From Tistlia sp040905785 (lineage in GTDB: Bacteria > Pseudomonadota > Alphaproteobacteria > Kiloniellales > DSM-21159): DNA of 64,000 nucleotides. The notes beneath the pieces are model-generated. The model made no database searches, was not told where the DNA came from, and saw nothing but the letters and a program-made list of their open reading frames with translations. The stretch covers positions 1-64,000 of the forward strand of contig NZ_JBBDQW010000066.1 of assembly GCF_040905785.1 (NCBI RefSeq), in the 5' to 3' direction. The translations under genes were made by a program, and so were the position numbers. The stretch's first letter is position 1, and the number at the start of each line of letters is the position of its first letter. Below are positions 24,066 through 35,400 of the stretch, in pieces.

Positions 24066-24084
24066 GGGCGTCACCCTCCCCTGT

Positions 24085-25584
24085 TCATGTCGATGCCGCC
24101 CGGCGCGTTCGCAGCTGCGCCAGCAGGAAGCTCTCGGCGCCCTCGGGCCGGCCGGCGATACGCCAGAGGACGAGGCTCGCCGCGACGTAGGCGAGCGCGC
24201 CGAGCGCGACGTCGAGGACCAGCCGCAGGACCAGCGGAAACTGCTCCTGGTGGCCGAGCCAGACCGCCAGCGCCATGGCACCGCTCGCGGCGAGCGGCCG
24301 CCAGAGCGCGCCCAGGTAGTCGCCGAAGCCCAGGCTGACCAGCCGGCCGGTGATCAGGAAGGGCCAGGGCAGGAACAGCAGCAGCGCGGCCAAGCGGCCG
24401 GCCGCCACGCCCTCGATGCCGTAGTGCGTGCCGCCGAGATACATCGCCAGGACGATGCCGGCGACCAGCGGCCAGCGCAGCACCGCGGCGCGCCGGGCGT
24501 AGCCCAGGACGTGCAGCACGGTGTAGTTCGTCCGGGTCAGGAAATGCAGCGCGAAGGCCGGCGCCAGCCAGGCGATCAGCGGCGCCGAGGCCAGCCACCT
24601 GTCGCCGAGCACCAGCGCCACCGCGTCATCGGCGACCAGCGCGAGGCCGAAGGAGGGCGCCAGGCTGACCGCCGCGATGATGCCCAGCACGCCGGCGTAC
24701 TTGCGCCCCAGCTCCGCCGGATCATCGGTCAGGCGCGCGTAGACCGGCTGCAGCGCGCGGGCGATCGAGACCGTCAGCTCGCGCGCCGGCGCCACCGCGA
24801 CCTCGCTGGCGACGTGATAGAAGCCGACCGTCTCCGCGCCGAACAGCCGGCCCGCGATCAGCCGGTCGGCAAGATCGGTCGCGTGCTCGCCGAGCTGGGA
24901 GACCAGCACCCACATGGAGAAGCCGAAGAGCTCGCGCGCGTGGCCCAGCGAGAGCCGGGGCCGGTGCGGCGCGACGAGATGGCTGATCAGGGCGCGCGCC
25001 GCGGACCCCGAGAGCATGCCCCAGACCAGCGCGCGGTAGTCCTGCAGCCAGACGGCGAGGCCGACGGTGACGCAGAAGCTGGCCAACTTCACCGCGATGT
25101 TGAAGCGGAAGTCGGCGGAGAAGCGCAGGTGCTTCTGCAGGTCGACGGTGCGGATGCTTTCCAGCGCCTGGATCATCGGCATCAGCGCGAGCAGTCGCAT
25201 CAGCCCGGTGATCATCGGCTCGTCGAAGTAGTCGGCGGCAAGGGGAGCCGCCGCGACGATCGCCAGCGCGACGCCGGCGGCGATGATCAGGTTGAGCGTC
25301 CAGGCGGTGTCGTAGTGCACCCGCTGGGGGTCGCGATGGCGGATCAGCGCCAGCCGAAGGCCCGATTCCGAGAAGACGATGGTCAGGATCTGCATGCCGG
25401 CCAGCGTCATCGCGACCAGGCCGAAGTCCTCCGGCGCGAGCAGGCGGGCCAGGATCAGCGTGCTGACCAGGCCGATGCCGCGGATCACCCAGCGCATCCC
25501 GATCATCCAGACCGAGCCGCGCAGCATCTGCTGCTCGGCGGTCTTGCCGCCGAAGCGGCCGTCGCCCTTGCCGTCGCTGCTCAT
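24085..25584 (-). CDS. lipopolysaccharide/oligosaccharide flippase (Wzx-like)
   Basis: Integral membrane protein of 499 residues with about 12-14 helices, of the polysaccharide biosynthesis branch of the MOP superfamily. The opening GSVWMIGMRWVIRGIGLVST, then LILARLLAPEDFGLVAM and SESGLRLALIRHRD, is typical of WzxC/RfbX-like flippases. It would move a lipid-linked repeat unit across the inner membrane before polymerisation by the ligase-like protein at 15046-16356. It lies 31 bases after the PssE gene and just before the deacetylase, all on one strand. Confidence 0.88.
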   Translation of the reverse strand: MSSDGKGDGRFGGKTAEQQMLRGSVWMIGMRWVIRGIGLVSTLILARLLAPEDFGLVAMTLAGMQILTIVFSESGLRLALIRHRDPQRVHYDTAWTLNLIIAAGVALAIVAAAPLAADYFDEPMITGLMRLLALMPMIQALESIRTVDLQKHLRFSADFRFNIAVKLASFCVTVGLAVWLQDYRALVWGMLSGSAARALISHLVAPHRPRLSLGHARELFGFSMWVLVSQLGEHATDLADRLIAGRLFGAETVGFYHVASEVAVAPARELTVSIARALQPVYARLTDDPAELGRKYAGVLGIIAAVSLAPSFGLALVADDAVALVLGDRWLASAPLIAWLAPAFALHFLTRTNYTVLHVLGYARRAAVLRWPLVAGIVLAMYLGGTHYGIEGVAAGRLAALLLFLPWPFLITGRLVSLGFGDYLGALWRPLAASGAMALAVWLGHQEQFPLVLRLVLDVALGALAYVAASLVLWRIAGRPEGAESFLLAQLRTRRAAST

Positions 25585-25615
25585 CGTGGTTTCACCGGAT
25601 CGGTCCCACGCGTGC

Positions 25616-26071
25616 CTAGCGCAGCAGGGAAAGCATGTCGTCGACCAGCTCCGAGCGGGTCGACAGCGCGAGCGGTGCGGGCCGGGCGGCGCGGGCCCGC
25701 TCGATCAGCGCCAGAAGCTCGCCGACGTCGCGCGACCACAGGAAGGGCGTCTGCTCGGACAGGCGCTCCAGGAACTCCGCCTGATGGTCGCCGTCGGATC
25801 GAGGGTTGGCCAGGGCGACGAAGGGCTTGCCGAGCAGCAGCGCCTGCAGCACCGAGCCGGTGCCGCCGTGCACGACCAGCAGGCTCGCCGCCTCGAAATG
25901 GCGGTCGAGGCCCTTCTCGAAGCGGAAGAATCGGCAGTGGCGCGGCTCGTAGCCCGAGTGCCCGGTCTGGCAGAGCACCTCCTCGCCGAGCGCGTCCTCG
26001 CCGGCCAGCCGGTCGATCTCCTGCAGCAGCTCGTCGAAGGGCATCGTCGAGCCGACGGTGACGAAGATCAT
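25616..26071 (-). CDS. pssE: glycosyltransferase catalytic subunit, PssE/Alg13-like
   Basis: Protein of 151 residues from the ATG at 26071. It matches the C-terminal half of family 28 glycosyltransferases: MIFVTVGSTMPFDELLQEID at the start and LLVVHGGTGSVLQALLLGKP, the nucleotide-sugar binding HGGxGS motif. Alone it lacks the acceptor half, which the adjacent PssD-like gene supplies; the start codon overlaps that gene's stop (ATGA). In Rhizobium the PssD/PssE pair transfers glucuronic acid to the lipid-linked glucose. The donor here is inferred from that precedent only. Confidence 0.85.
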   Translation of the reverse strand: MIFVTVGSTMPFDELLQEIDRLAGEDALGEEVLCQTGHSGYEPRHCRFFRFEKGLDRHFEAASLLVVHGGTGSVLQALLLGKPFVALANPRSDGDHQAEFLERLSEQTPFLWSRDVGELLALIERARAARPAPLALSTRSELVDDMLSLLR

Positions 26072-26577
26072 AGGACGCTGCCCTTGTAGGCGGCGCCGGG
26101 CAGCTTGCCGACCAGTCCCGGCCACTGCACGTAGAGCCGGTTCGCGACGCCGAGGCGGGCGACGATCCGCGCGGTGCGCGACGGCGTCTCGACCCGCGTG
26201 ATGCTCTCGACGAAGACGCGCTTGATGCGGAACGGCCAGGCCGCCAGGAACAGCGGCAGGACGTTGTTGGTGCCGACCCCGAGGACGAGGTCGGGCCTGG
26301 AGCGCGCGAGAATGCGGACGCACTGGGCGAAGGCGAGGCAGAGGCCGTAGAGGTCGCCGAGCCGACTGTTGCGCGAGAAGTTCGAGAGCGAGACGACCTT
26401 GTAGACCTGCCCCGGCGGCAAGCCTTCGAAGCTCGGCGGCCCGCCCCAGCCGACCACGGCGTAGTCGAAGTCGAAGCGGCCGGCCATCTTGCGCACGAGC
26501 AGCAGGGTCTGGAACAGGTGCCCGCCACCGGTCAGCAGGACCAACGCCTTCTTCTTCGCGTCTTCGCGACCCTGCAT
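26068..26577 (-). CDS. pssD: glycosyltransferase membrane subunit, PssD/Alg14-like
   Basis: Protein of 169 residues. ALVLLTGGGHLFQTLLLVRK is the glycine-rich opening of the Alg14/PssD family, followed by the hydrophobic segment VLPLFLAAWPFRIKRVFVES, which recruits the partner to the membrane. It overlaps the PssE-like gene by four bases, so the two halves are made together. In the Alg13/Alg14 model this subunit binds the lipid-linked acceptor. It begins the flippase-deacetylase transcription unit. Confidence 0.85.
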   Translation of the reverse strand: MQGREDAKKKALVLLTGGGHLFQTLLLVRKMAGRFDFDYAVVGWGGPPSFEGLPPGQVYKVVSLSNFSRNSRLGDLYGLCLAFAQCVRILARSRPDLVLGVGTNNVLPLFLAAWPFRIKRVFVESITRVETPSRTARIVARLGVANRLYVQWPGLVGKLPGAAYKGSVL

Positions 26578-26664
26578 CCCGCATCACCCCCGAACACACA
26601 TCCCCGATAACAGTCATGACGCATCAGCCGGCCGATCGTTCCGCCTCGCTCGCCAGCCCCACGG

Positions 26665-28179
26665 TCACCCGGCCTCGGCAAGCGGCCAGCGGTTCGGCTC
26701 GTCGGGCCTTGGCGTGGCGCGCAGCCGGTCGAGCTGCAACAGATAGAAGGCGGTGCGCCAGTTGAATCGCCCGGCGTCCCCGCCGCGCACCTGCCGGGCG
26801 ACCAGCCTCGCGAGCCCGGCCGTAGCCGAGGGCGAGCGCATGGCCGCGAAGCCGAGGAGTTGCATCGCGGCAGAGCCCTTCTGGGCAGCGGAGGGCTTGG
26901 CCTCGCCCGCGGCGAAGGGGATATCGGCCTGTTCCGGATACGCGCGGCGGATGACGTCCCGGTGAAAACCGTGGTCCCAGAGATGCTCGGCCGGCAGCCC
27001 GGCCAGGTGATCGTAGAGGTTCCGGTCGAGATAGGGGGCGTGAACCTGGCCGACTGCGGCGAAGAGGCCGTAGGGCGCGCTCGCGACCTCGCGCCGCGTG
27101 CGGGACATGAGATAGAACAGGCCGAGCGGATTGGCCGCCTGCTGCCAACGGGCGAGGTCGCGCGCGACCCGCTCGCGCGCCACGGCCTCGACGTCGAGCG
27201 CGATGCCGAACAGCGCGCGCGCCAGGAAGTCCAGGCCGCCGTCGTAGCGCAGCACCCGCGGAACAAGTCGCTCGAACTCGCCGCGGCGGCAGAGCTCGGT
27301 CGCCTCGCGGTCGATGTAGAGGCCGGCCGACAGGATGTCGCCACCGATGCCGTCGAAGAGATGGCCGAAGCGGCCGAGCGCGAAGCGGCGGATCGGATTG
27401 AGGAAGGTGTGCTCGTCCGAGAGGAAGCCGGTCAGCCGGTTCTTCAGCAGCTCCTCGCGCGCGTAGAAGCGCGAGGGCCGCAATGCGACGTGCTCGACCC
27501 CGACCGCCGCGGCCAGGCGGGCCGCGCACTCCCAGTCCTGGTCGCCCTCGGTGCGCCAGCGCACCACCGTGACGGCGTGCCGCGGCGCCCGTCCCTGGCG
27601 GCAGAGCTCGAGCAGGATGTGCCGCGAGTCGGCGCCGCCGCTCAGCGGCACGAGACAGTCCCCGGGCGGCGCCGGGCGCCGCGCGATCGCCTGCCCGAAC
27701 AGATCGACATAGCCCTCGACCGCGGCCTCGTAGGTCATCGGCGTCTCGCGGCGCACGACCTCTCCGGCGTCGAGCGAGAGTCGTCCGGCCTGCCAAACCA
27801 GCGTCGCGCCGGGCGGCAGCACCTTGACGTGGCGGAAGGGCGTGTCCTCGCCGAGATACCAGCCGAGGCGGAGGAAGACGCAGATCGCCTCGGCGTCGAG
27901 CTCGCGCGGTACGCCCAGCTCGAGCAGCTTCGCCAGCGAGGGCGAAGCCATGAAGCGGCTCTCGTCCGAGTGGTAGAAGAGCGGCGCCATGCCCAGGTGG
28001 TCGTTGACGAGCGTCACCCGGTCGCCCTCGGCCTCCCAACGCCAGAAGACGCCGTTGCGCCGACCGGAGGCGTCGGTCAGGTCGAGGCCGAAGCGGGCCG
28101 TCGACGTTCCGGAGAAGCCTATGCCCAGCGCTTCTCGCCTAGCGCAGATAAAGGGAACGCTCGCGACCTGCGCCGTCAT
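26665..28179 (-). CDS. asparagine-synthase-like ATP-dependent ligase
   Basis: Protein of 504 residues from the ATG at 28179 (MTAQVASVPFICARREALGI); an in-frame start at 28239 would overlap the upstream gene. Residues 1-170 resemble the glutaminase-like domain of asparagine synthase B but lack the N-terminal catalytic Cys2. The ATP pyrophosphatase loop PLSGGADSRHILLEL (about residue 190) is intact, as is GIGGDILSAG. It probably activates a carboxylate on a sugar and uses a bound or free amine, as in amidotransferases of O-antigen and exosortase-type loci. Ammonia source and substrate are not evident. Confidence 0.8.
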   Translation of the reverse strand: MTAQVASVPFICARREALGIGFSGTSTARFGLDLTDASGRRNGVFWRWEAEGDRVTLVNDHLGMAPLFYHSDESRFMASPSLAKLLELGVPRELDAEAICVFLRLGWYLGEDTPFRHVKVLPPGATLVWQAGRLSLDAGEVVRRETPMTYEAAVEGYVDLFGQAIARRPAPPGDCLVPLSGGADSRHILLELCRQGRAPRHAVTVVRWRTEGDQDWECAARLAAAVGVEHVALRPSRFYAREELLKNRLTGFLSDEHTFLNPIRRFALGRFGHLFDGIGGDILSAGLYIDREATELCRRGEFERLVPRVLRYDGGLDFLARALFGIALDVEAVARERVARDLARWQQAANPLGLFYLMSRTRREVASAPYGLFAAVGQVHAPYLDRNLYDHLAGLPAEHLWDHGFHRDVIRRAYPEQADIPFAAGEAKPSAAQKGSAAMQLLGFAAMRSPSATAGLARLVARQVRGGDAGRFNWRTAFYLLQLDRLRATPRPDEPNRWPLAEAG

Positions 28180-28231
28180 CTCACCCCCATCGAGCCAGCC
28201 GGTCCTGTGGCACCGAGCCAGCTGTCTCGCC

Positions 28232-29236
28232 TCAGGCACCCTTTCTGATGGCGCCCCGGTAGTTCCGGATCATTTCCCGGTCCGAGATCGGCGCGCTCCG
28301 CCTTCGGCCGAAGAAGAACACGCCTCCGGCCATGTCGTATGACGCCTTCTTGTTGAAGGTGAAATGGTCGAGCAGCTTCAGCGGCGTGGCGGCGATCAAG
28401 GCCAGCAGCCTGACGATCCGACGGTAGGTGCCGTTGTCGGAGAAGCAGAGAGGCAGGTATTGCAGCGCATAGGAGGCGGCGGCGCCGGGACCGAGGGCGA
28501 CACCGCTCTCGATGTCGTCGAACCACCGGAACAGTCGCCGGTGGCCGAGATAGCTGTAGCGGGTGAAATCGTAGGCTCCCATGTGGACCGGCTGCATGAA
28601 GGGCGTGGCCGCATAGACGTACCCTCGCGGCTTCAGAACCCGGTGAATCTCCGCAACGCATCGGGGCGGGTCGATAACGTGCTCCATCACCGCGACCGCC
28701 ACCACCGCATCGAAGTGCGCGTCCGCGAACGGCAGGTCGTGCGCGTCGCAGATGCAGACCGCGTTCCTCGAGAACGCCACGTCCGTGTAGACGTAGTCGA
28801 CTTCGCCTTCGTAGATCGCATCGCCCGCACCGATCACCAGGATGCGTGCGTCAGGAAGCTCCGCCGTGATCGACTCCAGGGCCTTCTCGGCATCCAGGTG
28901 GCGGCGCTTGATCGCGAAATTGAGGAAGAAGCCGGCAAAGCGGTGATAGGCGCTTCGCAGCTTCGACGCCGAGTCCGTGGATGTACCGTAGCCGTCGCCC
29001 CGATAGACTTCGCTGGACTCGTAGTCGGAGACGGCGAAAACGCTGTTGTCGTCGTTGATGAGGACCGGAATGCCCCTGACGATCGGATACGGGGTCCCGC
29101 AACTCGCGCAAACGAGCGCCTGATCGACCCGATCGAGCGGCGGCCGCCCCTCGCAACGCGGACAGCAAAACTCCGTCGCGCGCGGACCCGCCACCGCCTG
29201 CGCCGATGGCGCAAGAACTGCCGTCTCCTGCTCCAC
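28232..29236 (-). CDS. methyltransferase with zinc-ribbon N-terminus
   Basis: Protein of 334 residues from a GTG at 29236 (AAGGGGGCGAA upstream); an ATG at 29284 is possible. The N-terminus carries a Trm112-like zinc ribbon, FCCPRCEGRPPL and LVCASCGTPYPIVRGIPVLI, fused to a class I methyltransferase (ARILVIGAGDAIYEGEVDYV, FDAVVAVAVMEHVIDPPRCV, LKPRGYVYAATPFMQP). This fusion is common in glycan loci. The SAM motif has GAGDA instead of GxGxG, so binding may be altered. The asparagine-synthase-like gene starts 53 bases downstream. Confidence 0.85.
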   Translation of the reverse strand: MEQETAVLAPSAQAVAGPRATEFCCPRCEGRPPLDRVDQALVCASCGTPYPIVRGIPVLINDDNSVFAVSDYESSEVYRGDGYGTSTDSASKLRSAYHRFAGFFLNFAIKRRHLDAEKALESITAELPDARILVIGAGDAIYEGEVDYVYTDVAFSRNAVCICDAHDLPFADAHFDAVVAVAVMEHVIDPPRCVAEIHRVLKPRGYVYAATPFMQPVHMGAYDFTRYSYLGHRRLFRWFDDIESGVALGPGAAASYALQYLPLCFSDNGTYRRIVRLLALIAATPLKLLDHFTFNKKASYDMAGGVFFFGRRRSAPISDREMIRNYRGAIRKGA

Positions 29237-29343
29237 TTCGCCCCCCTTGCAACACGAACCGACGCCCTCATGCCGCTGAAGCATGGTCGGTGCAAGTCTA
29301 GCGCGCGGGCGGAGAATCGGTTCCGCAGGCCGACGAAAAGAAT

Positions 29344-29371
29344 GGGCCCGGCGGCGGTGGCCGCCGGGCCC
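29344..29371 (-). terminator. intrinsic terminator of the RTX protein gene
   Basis: GGGCCCGGCGGC and GCCGCCGGGCCC form a perfect 12-bp stem with loop GGTG. On the minus strand it is followed by ATTCTTTTCG and lies 31 bases after the stop codon of the RTX gene (29402). Confidence 0.75.
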
Positions 29372-29401
29372 ACGGTGCCCGGGAGGCAGCGGATGCGGCA
29401 G

Positions 29402-32400
29402 CTACATCCCGTAGAAGTGCGACCCCTGGAGCTCGTCGAGTTGGACTCCGATCAGCAAGACCTCGCCGCCGTCGTCGAAGAGCACCAGGGCGTTGCCGCT
29501 TGCATCCGAGGAAAGGCTGTAGCCGCCCTGCGTACCGATCCGGTCCTCGGAGACATCGAAGTCGATGATGATGTCGTTGCCGCTGTTGCCGGCCGAGAAT
29601 TCGAAGCGGTCCGCGCCTTTGCCGCCCTTCATCAGGTCGTTGCCCGGCCCCCCGTCGAGCACGTCGTCGCCGTCGCCGCCGAACATCTGGTCGTCGCCTG
29701 CACCGCCCCGGAGAATGTCGTTGCCGCGGCCCCCGTAGAGCATGTCGATGCCGCCGTGCCCCTCAATCGTGTCGTCGCCGTCGCTGCCGGCATAGAGCTC
29801 GTTGACGTCCGTGCCGACCATGATGTCCGCTCCGGCCCCGCCGACGTGCATGTCGGCGGCCTTGAGGGTCGAGCCGTCGGCGAACTCGGGCATCACCGCG
29901 AACTTGCTGGTCCGCGTGAAATCACCGTCCACCGTCTGCGAGTGCTCGACGGCGAAGCCGAAGGCCTCGCTCCCTTCCCAGACTCCCTGGGTAACCAAGC
30001 CGGCGAGCGCCGCACGGGCCAGAGCGGCATAGCCGCTCGCGCCGGGCCCGCCGAACGAGGCGGCCTCCAGCCCGTCCTTCAGCTCGAGATCCGCACCCGC
30101 CTGCCCCTCCGCCGTGTAGGAGTGCTGGAACAGCTCCTCCCAGGTGGTGAAGCGATCGCCCGTGAGCACGTTGCCGCTGGAGCCGTCGAAGACGTGCAGG
30201 CTGTAGGGCGCTGCGTAGAGCGGGTCGTACCCCTGGTCACCGTTCAGCCAAAGGCCCGCGATGAAGTTGGCTTGCCACTGCAGAATTTGGCCCGCCGCTT
30301 CTTCGCCCCGCCCGGCGATCATGTCCATCACGGTGGCGAAGTAGTTGTTCTGCCAAGGACCGATGGCTCCCCGAATGCCATAGGTCGTCTCGAGCCAGCC
30401 CTCGACCTCGCCCGTGTCTTTCATGGCGCCGTCGGTGATGTAGTGCTTCACCAAACCGTCGAGGTGGCTCTGCAGCCGATCCTCGAAGTACTCCTTCAGC
30501 TCGCTGTCCTCCGGAGAGATCCAGGCCGCGTTGGACAGGGTCCGCATCGACCAAGCCTGGCCGCGCGCCTGATTGCTCGCGCCGATGATCTCCTCTCCGA
30601 AATCACGGTAGTCAGGCGCAATCCGGGCCAGGTTGGTAGCCGCCTGCGCCTGCAGGTTTTCGAGATGGTAGGCGTCGCCGCTGAGCAGATAAGCGAGGAA
30701 CGACAGGTCGGGCTGGTGCGACGAGTCGATCGTGAAGCCGCCCCCCGACCCCTTGAGCAGCACCGGCGGCGCGTCGTCGCCGTAGTTGCTTGAGCCGCCG
30801 CGGCTGTCGAGCCACAGCTTCGGATGGTCGTCGACGCTGACGTACTCGCCGGTCCCTGCGTCCCGGAAGTGCCACGGCACCGAGCCGGCCATTTCGGCGT
30901 TGGCCATCATCAGGGCCTCGGCCCGCGGGTCCTGGCTCTGGAGGTAGGCCATGGCCCACTCGGTCAGCATGCCGATGTCCGGGCGGTCGCCGGTGCCGGG
31001 CATGTACTGGTAGATGCTGCCCGCGCCGAGCGGGCCGAAGTCTTTGGTGTCGAGCAGCTTGCCAAAGGTCGCCAGCACGCTCGCTTCGATGCCGATCGAG
31101 GTGTCGACGCGAGGCAGGGCGCCGGTCTCGATCATGTAGGCCATGTCGCGGAGCACGCGAACCGGCTCGACGGCGCCGAGGTTGACGCTGCCATCGGCCT
31201 CGGTCGTCACGACCTCGCGCCAGGTCGACCATTCGTAGTGGTTCAGGTCGTCGACCTTGAAGGCCTCGCTGCCGTTGACCAGGATCCGTGCGTCGTAGGT
31301 CTGGGCGGTGACGCCCTCCTTGTAGCCCCACTCGTTGGCGACCGTGACGCTGGAGCGGACCGAGCCGTCGGCGTTGACGCGGACGTCGAAGCGGGCCTCC
31401 AGGCTGTCGTTGATCGCGGCCGAGAAGCGGACTTCCGTCGCCTCGGGGCCGGACAGCCAGGTCTCCAGCGTGCCGTTCTGCTTCGCCTGGGCGAGCAGGC
31501 TCTCCATGTCGAGCACGACCGGGCTGCCGCCCTGCACGCTCACCTCGAGCTTCAGGTCGTGGCCCTGGGCCTGGAGCGCCGAGAGCGGGTCGATCGTCGA
31601 GCCGGAGGCGGCGGCGCCCTGCTTCAGCATGACGTCCAGGCTTTCGCCGGCCGACAGGGCCGGTGCCTCGAAGCTCAGCACCGCGTGACGCACCGAGCCG
31701 TCGTCGTTCAGCGCCTTGACGTCGACCTGTACGGGCACGTCGGCGTCGCCGATGCGTGCCACCAGTCCCTGGCCGGGCTGCAGGTCGCCGGCCGCGAAGA
31801 CCTGGCCGATCGTCATCGTCTGGGCCGCTGCCGCCTGGCCGGACTGGCTGGCGATCTGCATGCCGACGATCTCGCCGGCCCCCTGGGCCTGGACGATCTG
31901 CGGGCCGGTCACGACCCCGGCGGTCGGACCGCTGGGCGGCGGGCTGGTCACCGGCGGCTTCGACGGCGCGCTATCGCCGTCGCCCGGCGCGGGTGGCTCG
32001 GTAGTCCCGCCACCGCTCTCCAGGGCGAAGGTCTGATCCGCGAACTGCAGATTCTCGATGTTGCTGAGATAGTCGTAGGTGCCCTCGCCCTTGACCACGA
32101 CCCTGCCGTCGCTGGCGTAGTTGACCGTGTAGTCGGCCGCCTTGCCCTCGTAGAGCGCGGTGTCGTTGCCCTCGCCGCCGTCCAGCGTGTCGCTGCCGGC
32201 GCCGGCGATCAGGATGTCGTCGCCAGCCCCGCCGAACAGCGTGTCGTTGCCGGCGCCACCGTCGAGACGGTCGTCGCCGGCCCCGCCGACGATGACGTTG
32301 TAGCCCTTGTTGCCGGTCAGGCTGAGGCCGGCGTCGCTGCCCGCCTGCAGCGTCTCGACCCAGGCGCTGTCCTCGAGCGCGTAGTCGACCGTGCTGATCA

Positions 32401-35400
32401 CCGTGTCGTAGCCGTTGGTCGCGGCGCCGTAGCCCTCGACGATCCGGTCGCCGGCATTGTCGACGTAGTAGGTGTCGTCGCCGGCGCCGCCGATCATCTC
32501 GTCCGCACCCGGCCCGCCGAAGAAGATGTCGGCGCCCGCAGTGCCCTGCAGCCTGTCGGCGCCGTCGCCGCCGACGATCGCACCGGCCGGCGGTGCGACC
32601 TTCAGGGTGACCAGCTGGGTCGCGGCGCCGCCCTGGCCGTCACCGACGGTGTAGCTGAACACGTCCTCCCCCATGAAGCCCTCGGCCGGCGTGTAGCTGA
32701 AGCTGCCGTCCGCGGCCATGTCGATCGCGCCGCCGTGGGCCGAGACCGCATCGAAGGCCACGACGGCCAGGGTGTCGCCGTCGACGTCCGTGTCGTTGTC
32801 GAGGACGCCGTTGGTCGAGAAGACCTGGCCGTAGGAGACGTCGAAGTTGTCGGCCTGTGCCTCGGGCAGGTCGTTGACCGCGGCGACCAGGATCATCGCC
32901 ATGGCCGCCCCGATCGCGCCCTTGGCGTCGGCGATCTTGTAGGCGAAGCTGTCCGTGCCACTGAAGTTCGAGGCCGGCGTGTACACGAGGCTGCCGTCCT
33001 CCTGGAGCACGACCGAGCCGCCCTTGTCGGTCATCGACTGGTACCAGCTGACCCTCAAGACATCCCCATCCACGTCGCTGTCGTTGGCCAAGACGTCGAT
33101 ACGTACACTCGTGTCCTCCTCGCTTTCGATCGTGTCGTCGCGCGCCACCGGGGCGTCGTTGACCGCCGCCACGACGACGGTGACGGTCGCCGAGCTGACC
33201 GCACCGGACGCGTCCTTGACCTGATAGACGAAACTGTCGGTTCCATTGAAATCGGCAGCCGGCGTGTAGCTGAAGCTGCCGTCCTCGTTAACCATGACGC
33301 TGCCACCGCGGGCAGTGGTGGCATCGTAGCCGGCAATCGTCAAGGCATCGCCGTCCGGGTCCCGGTCGTTCGCCAGCACATCGATACGAATGGTCGTGTC
33401 TTCCTGGGTGTCGATATGGTCGTCCTGCGCCTCGGGCGCGTCGTTGACGGCGGCGACGGTGAGGGTCGCGGTGGCGCTTGCCGTGGCGCCGTTCCTGTCG
33501 GTCACCTGGTAGGTGAAGCTGTCGGTGCCGTGAAAGTCCTGGGCCGGGCGGTAGGTGAAGCTGCCGTCCTCGTTGCGAAGGATCGTGCCGCCCTGGTCGG
33601 AGGTCGCGTCGAAGCCGGTGATGACCAGGTCTTCGCCCTCGTCGTTGGCCAGCAGGTCCAGCCGGACCGAACCATCCTCCTGGAGGTCGGCCTGGTCGTC
33701 GCCGAGGGCCAGGGGCGTCGTCGTGCCCGGGACGAGCTCGACGCGCTTGTCGGCGAACTGCAGGGCCTCGATGTTGCTGAGATAGTCGTAGGCACCGGGG
33801 CCGGTGATCTTGACCCGGCCGTCGGCGAGCTTCGTGACCGTGTAGTCCGAGGCATTGCCGATGTAGAGCGCGGTGTCGTTGCCCTCGCCGCCGTCCAGCG
33901 TGTCGCTGCCGGCGCCGGCGATCAGGATGTCGTCGCCAGCCCCGCCGAACAGCGTGTCGTTGCCGGCGCCACCGTCGAGACGGTCGTCGCCGGCCCCGCC
34001 GACGATGACGTTGTAGCCCTTGTTGCCGGTCAGGCTGAGGCCGGCGTCGCTGCCCGCCTGCAGCGTCTCGACCCAGGCGCTGTCCTCGAGCGCGTAGTCG
34101 ACCGTGCTGATCACCGTGTCGTAGCCGTTGGTCGCGGCGCCGTAGCCCTCGACGATCCGGTCGCCGGCATTATCGACGTAGTAGGTGTCGTCGCCGGTGC
34201 CGCCGATCATCGTGTCGGCGCCCTCGGCACCGAACAGGACGTCGTCCCCGGCCGTGCCGGTCAGCACGTCGTCACCCGCCGTGCCGACGATCGCACCTTC
34301 CGGTGCCGTCGGGCCGGAGGGGGCGGCGACCGTCAGAGTGACGGTCCCGATGGCCGTGCCGCCCTGCCCGTCGTCCAGCGTGTAGGTGAAGCTGTCCTCG
34401 CCGGAGAAGCCGTCGGCGGGCTTGTAGGTGAAGCTGCCGTCGGCCGCGACCTCGACCGTGCCGCCTCCGGCAGAGACGGCGTCGAAGTCGGAGACCGACA
34501 GGGGGTCGCCATCGACATCGCTGTCGTTGGCGAGCAGCCCCTGGCCATGGAAGGCTTCGCCGTGGACGACTTCGAAGGCGTCGGGCCGGGCGAGCGGTGC
34601 GTCGTTGACGGCGGCGACGTTGAGGGTCGCGGTGGCGCTTGCCGTGGCCCCATTCCTGTCGGTCACCTGATAGGTGAAGCTGTCGGTGCCATGAAAGTCC
34701 TGGGCCGGGCGGTAGGTGAAGCTGCCGTCCTGGTTGAAGGTGACCTGGCCGCCCTGGGTGGTGGTCGCCTGGAAGCCGGTGACCAGAAGGTCCCGTCCCT
34801 CGTCGTTGCCAAGCAGGTCGAGACGGATGCTGCCGTCCTCCAGCAGCTCGCCATGGTCGTCCGCCGCCGCTATGACCGGCGCCGCGGTTCCTTCCGAGAG
34901 CTCGACGCGCTTGTCGGCGAACTGCAGGGCCTCGATGTTGCTGAGATAGTCGTAGGCACCGGGGCCGGTGATCTTGACCCGGCCGTCGGCGAGCTTCGTG
35001 ACCGTGTAGTCCGAGGCATTGCCGATGTAGAGCGCGGTGTCGTTGCCCTCGCCGCCGTCCAGCGTGTCGCTGCCGGCGCCGGCGATCAGGATGTCGTCGC
35101 CAGCCCCGCCGAACAGCGTGTCGTTGCCGGCGCCACCGTCGAGACGGTCGTCGCCGGCCCCGCCGACGATGACGTTGTAGCCCTTGTTGCCGGTCAGGCT
35201 GAGGCCGGCGTCGCTGCCCGCCTGCAGCGTCTCGACCCAGGCGCTGTCCTCGAGCGCGTAGTCGACCGTGCTGATCACCGTGTCGTAGCCGTTGGTCGCG
35301 GCGCCGTAGCCCTCGACGATCCGGTCGCCGGCATTATCGACGTAGTAGGTGTCGTCGCCGGTGCCGCCGATCATCGTGTCGGCGCCCTCGGCACCGAACA

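Noticed and set aside
24250..28248. Long + strand frames opposite flippase, PssD/PssE and asparagine-synthase-like genes
   Set aside because: They are rich in Asp, Gln, Arg and His without motifs, while the minus-strand proteins have strong family signatures and short overlaps.
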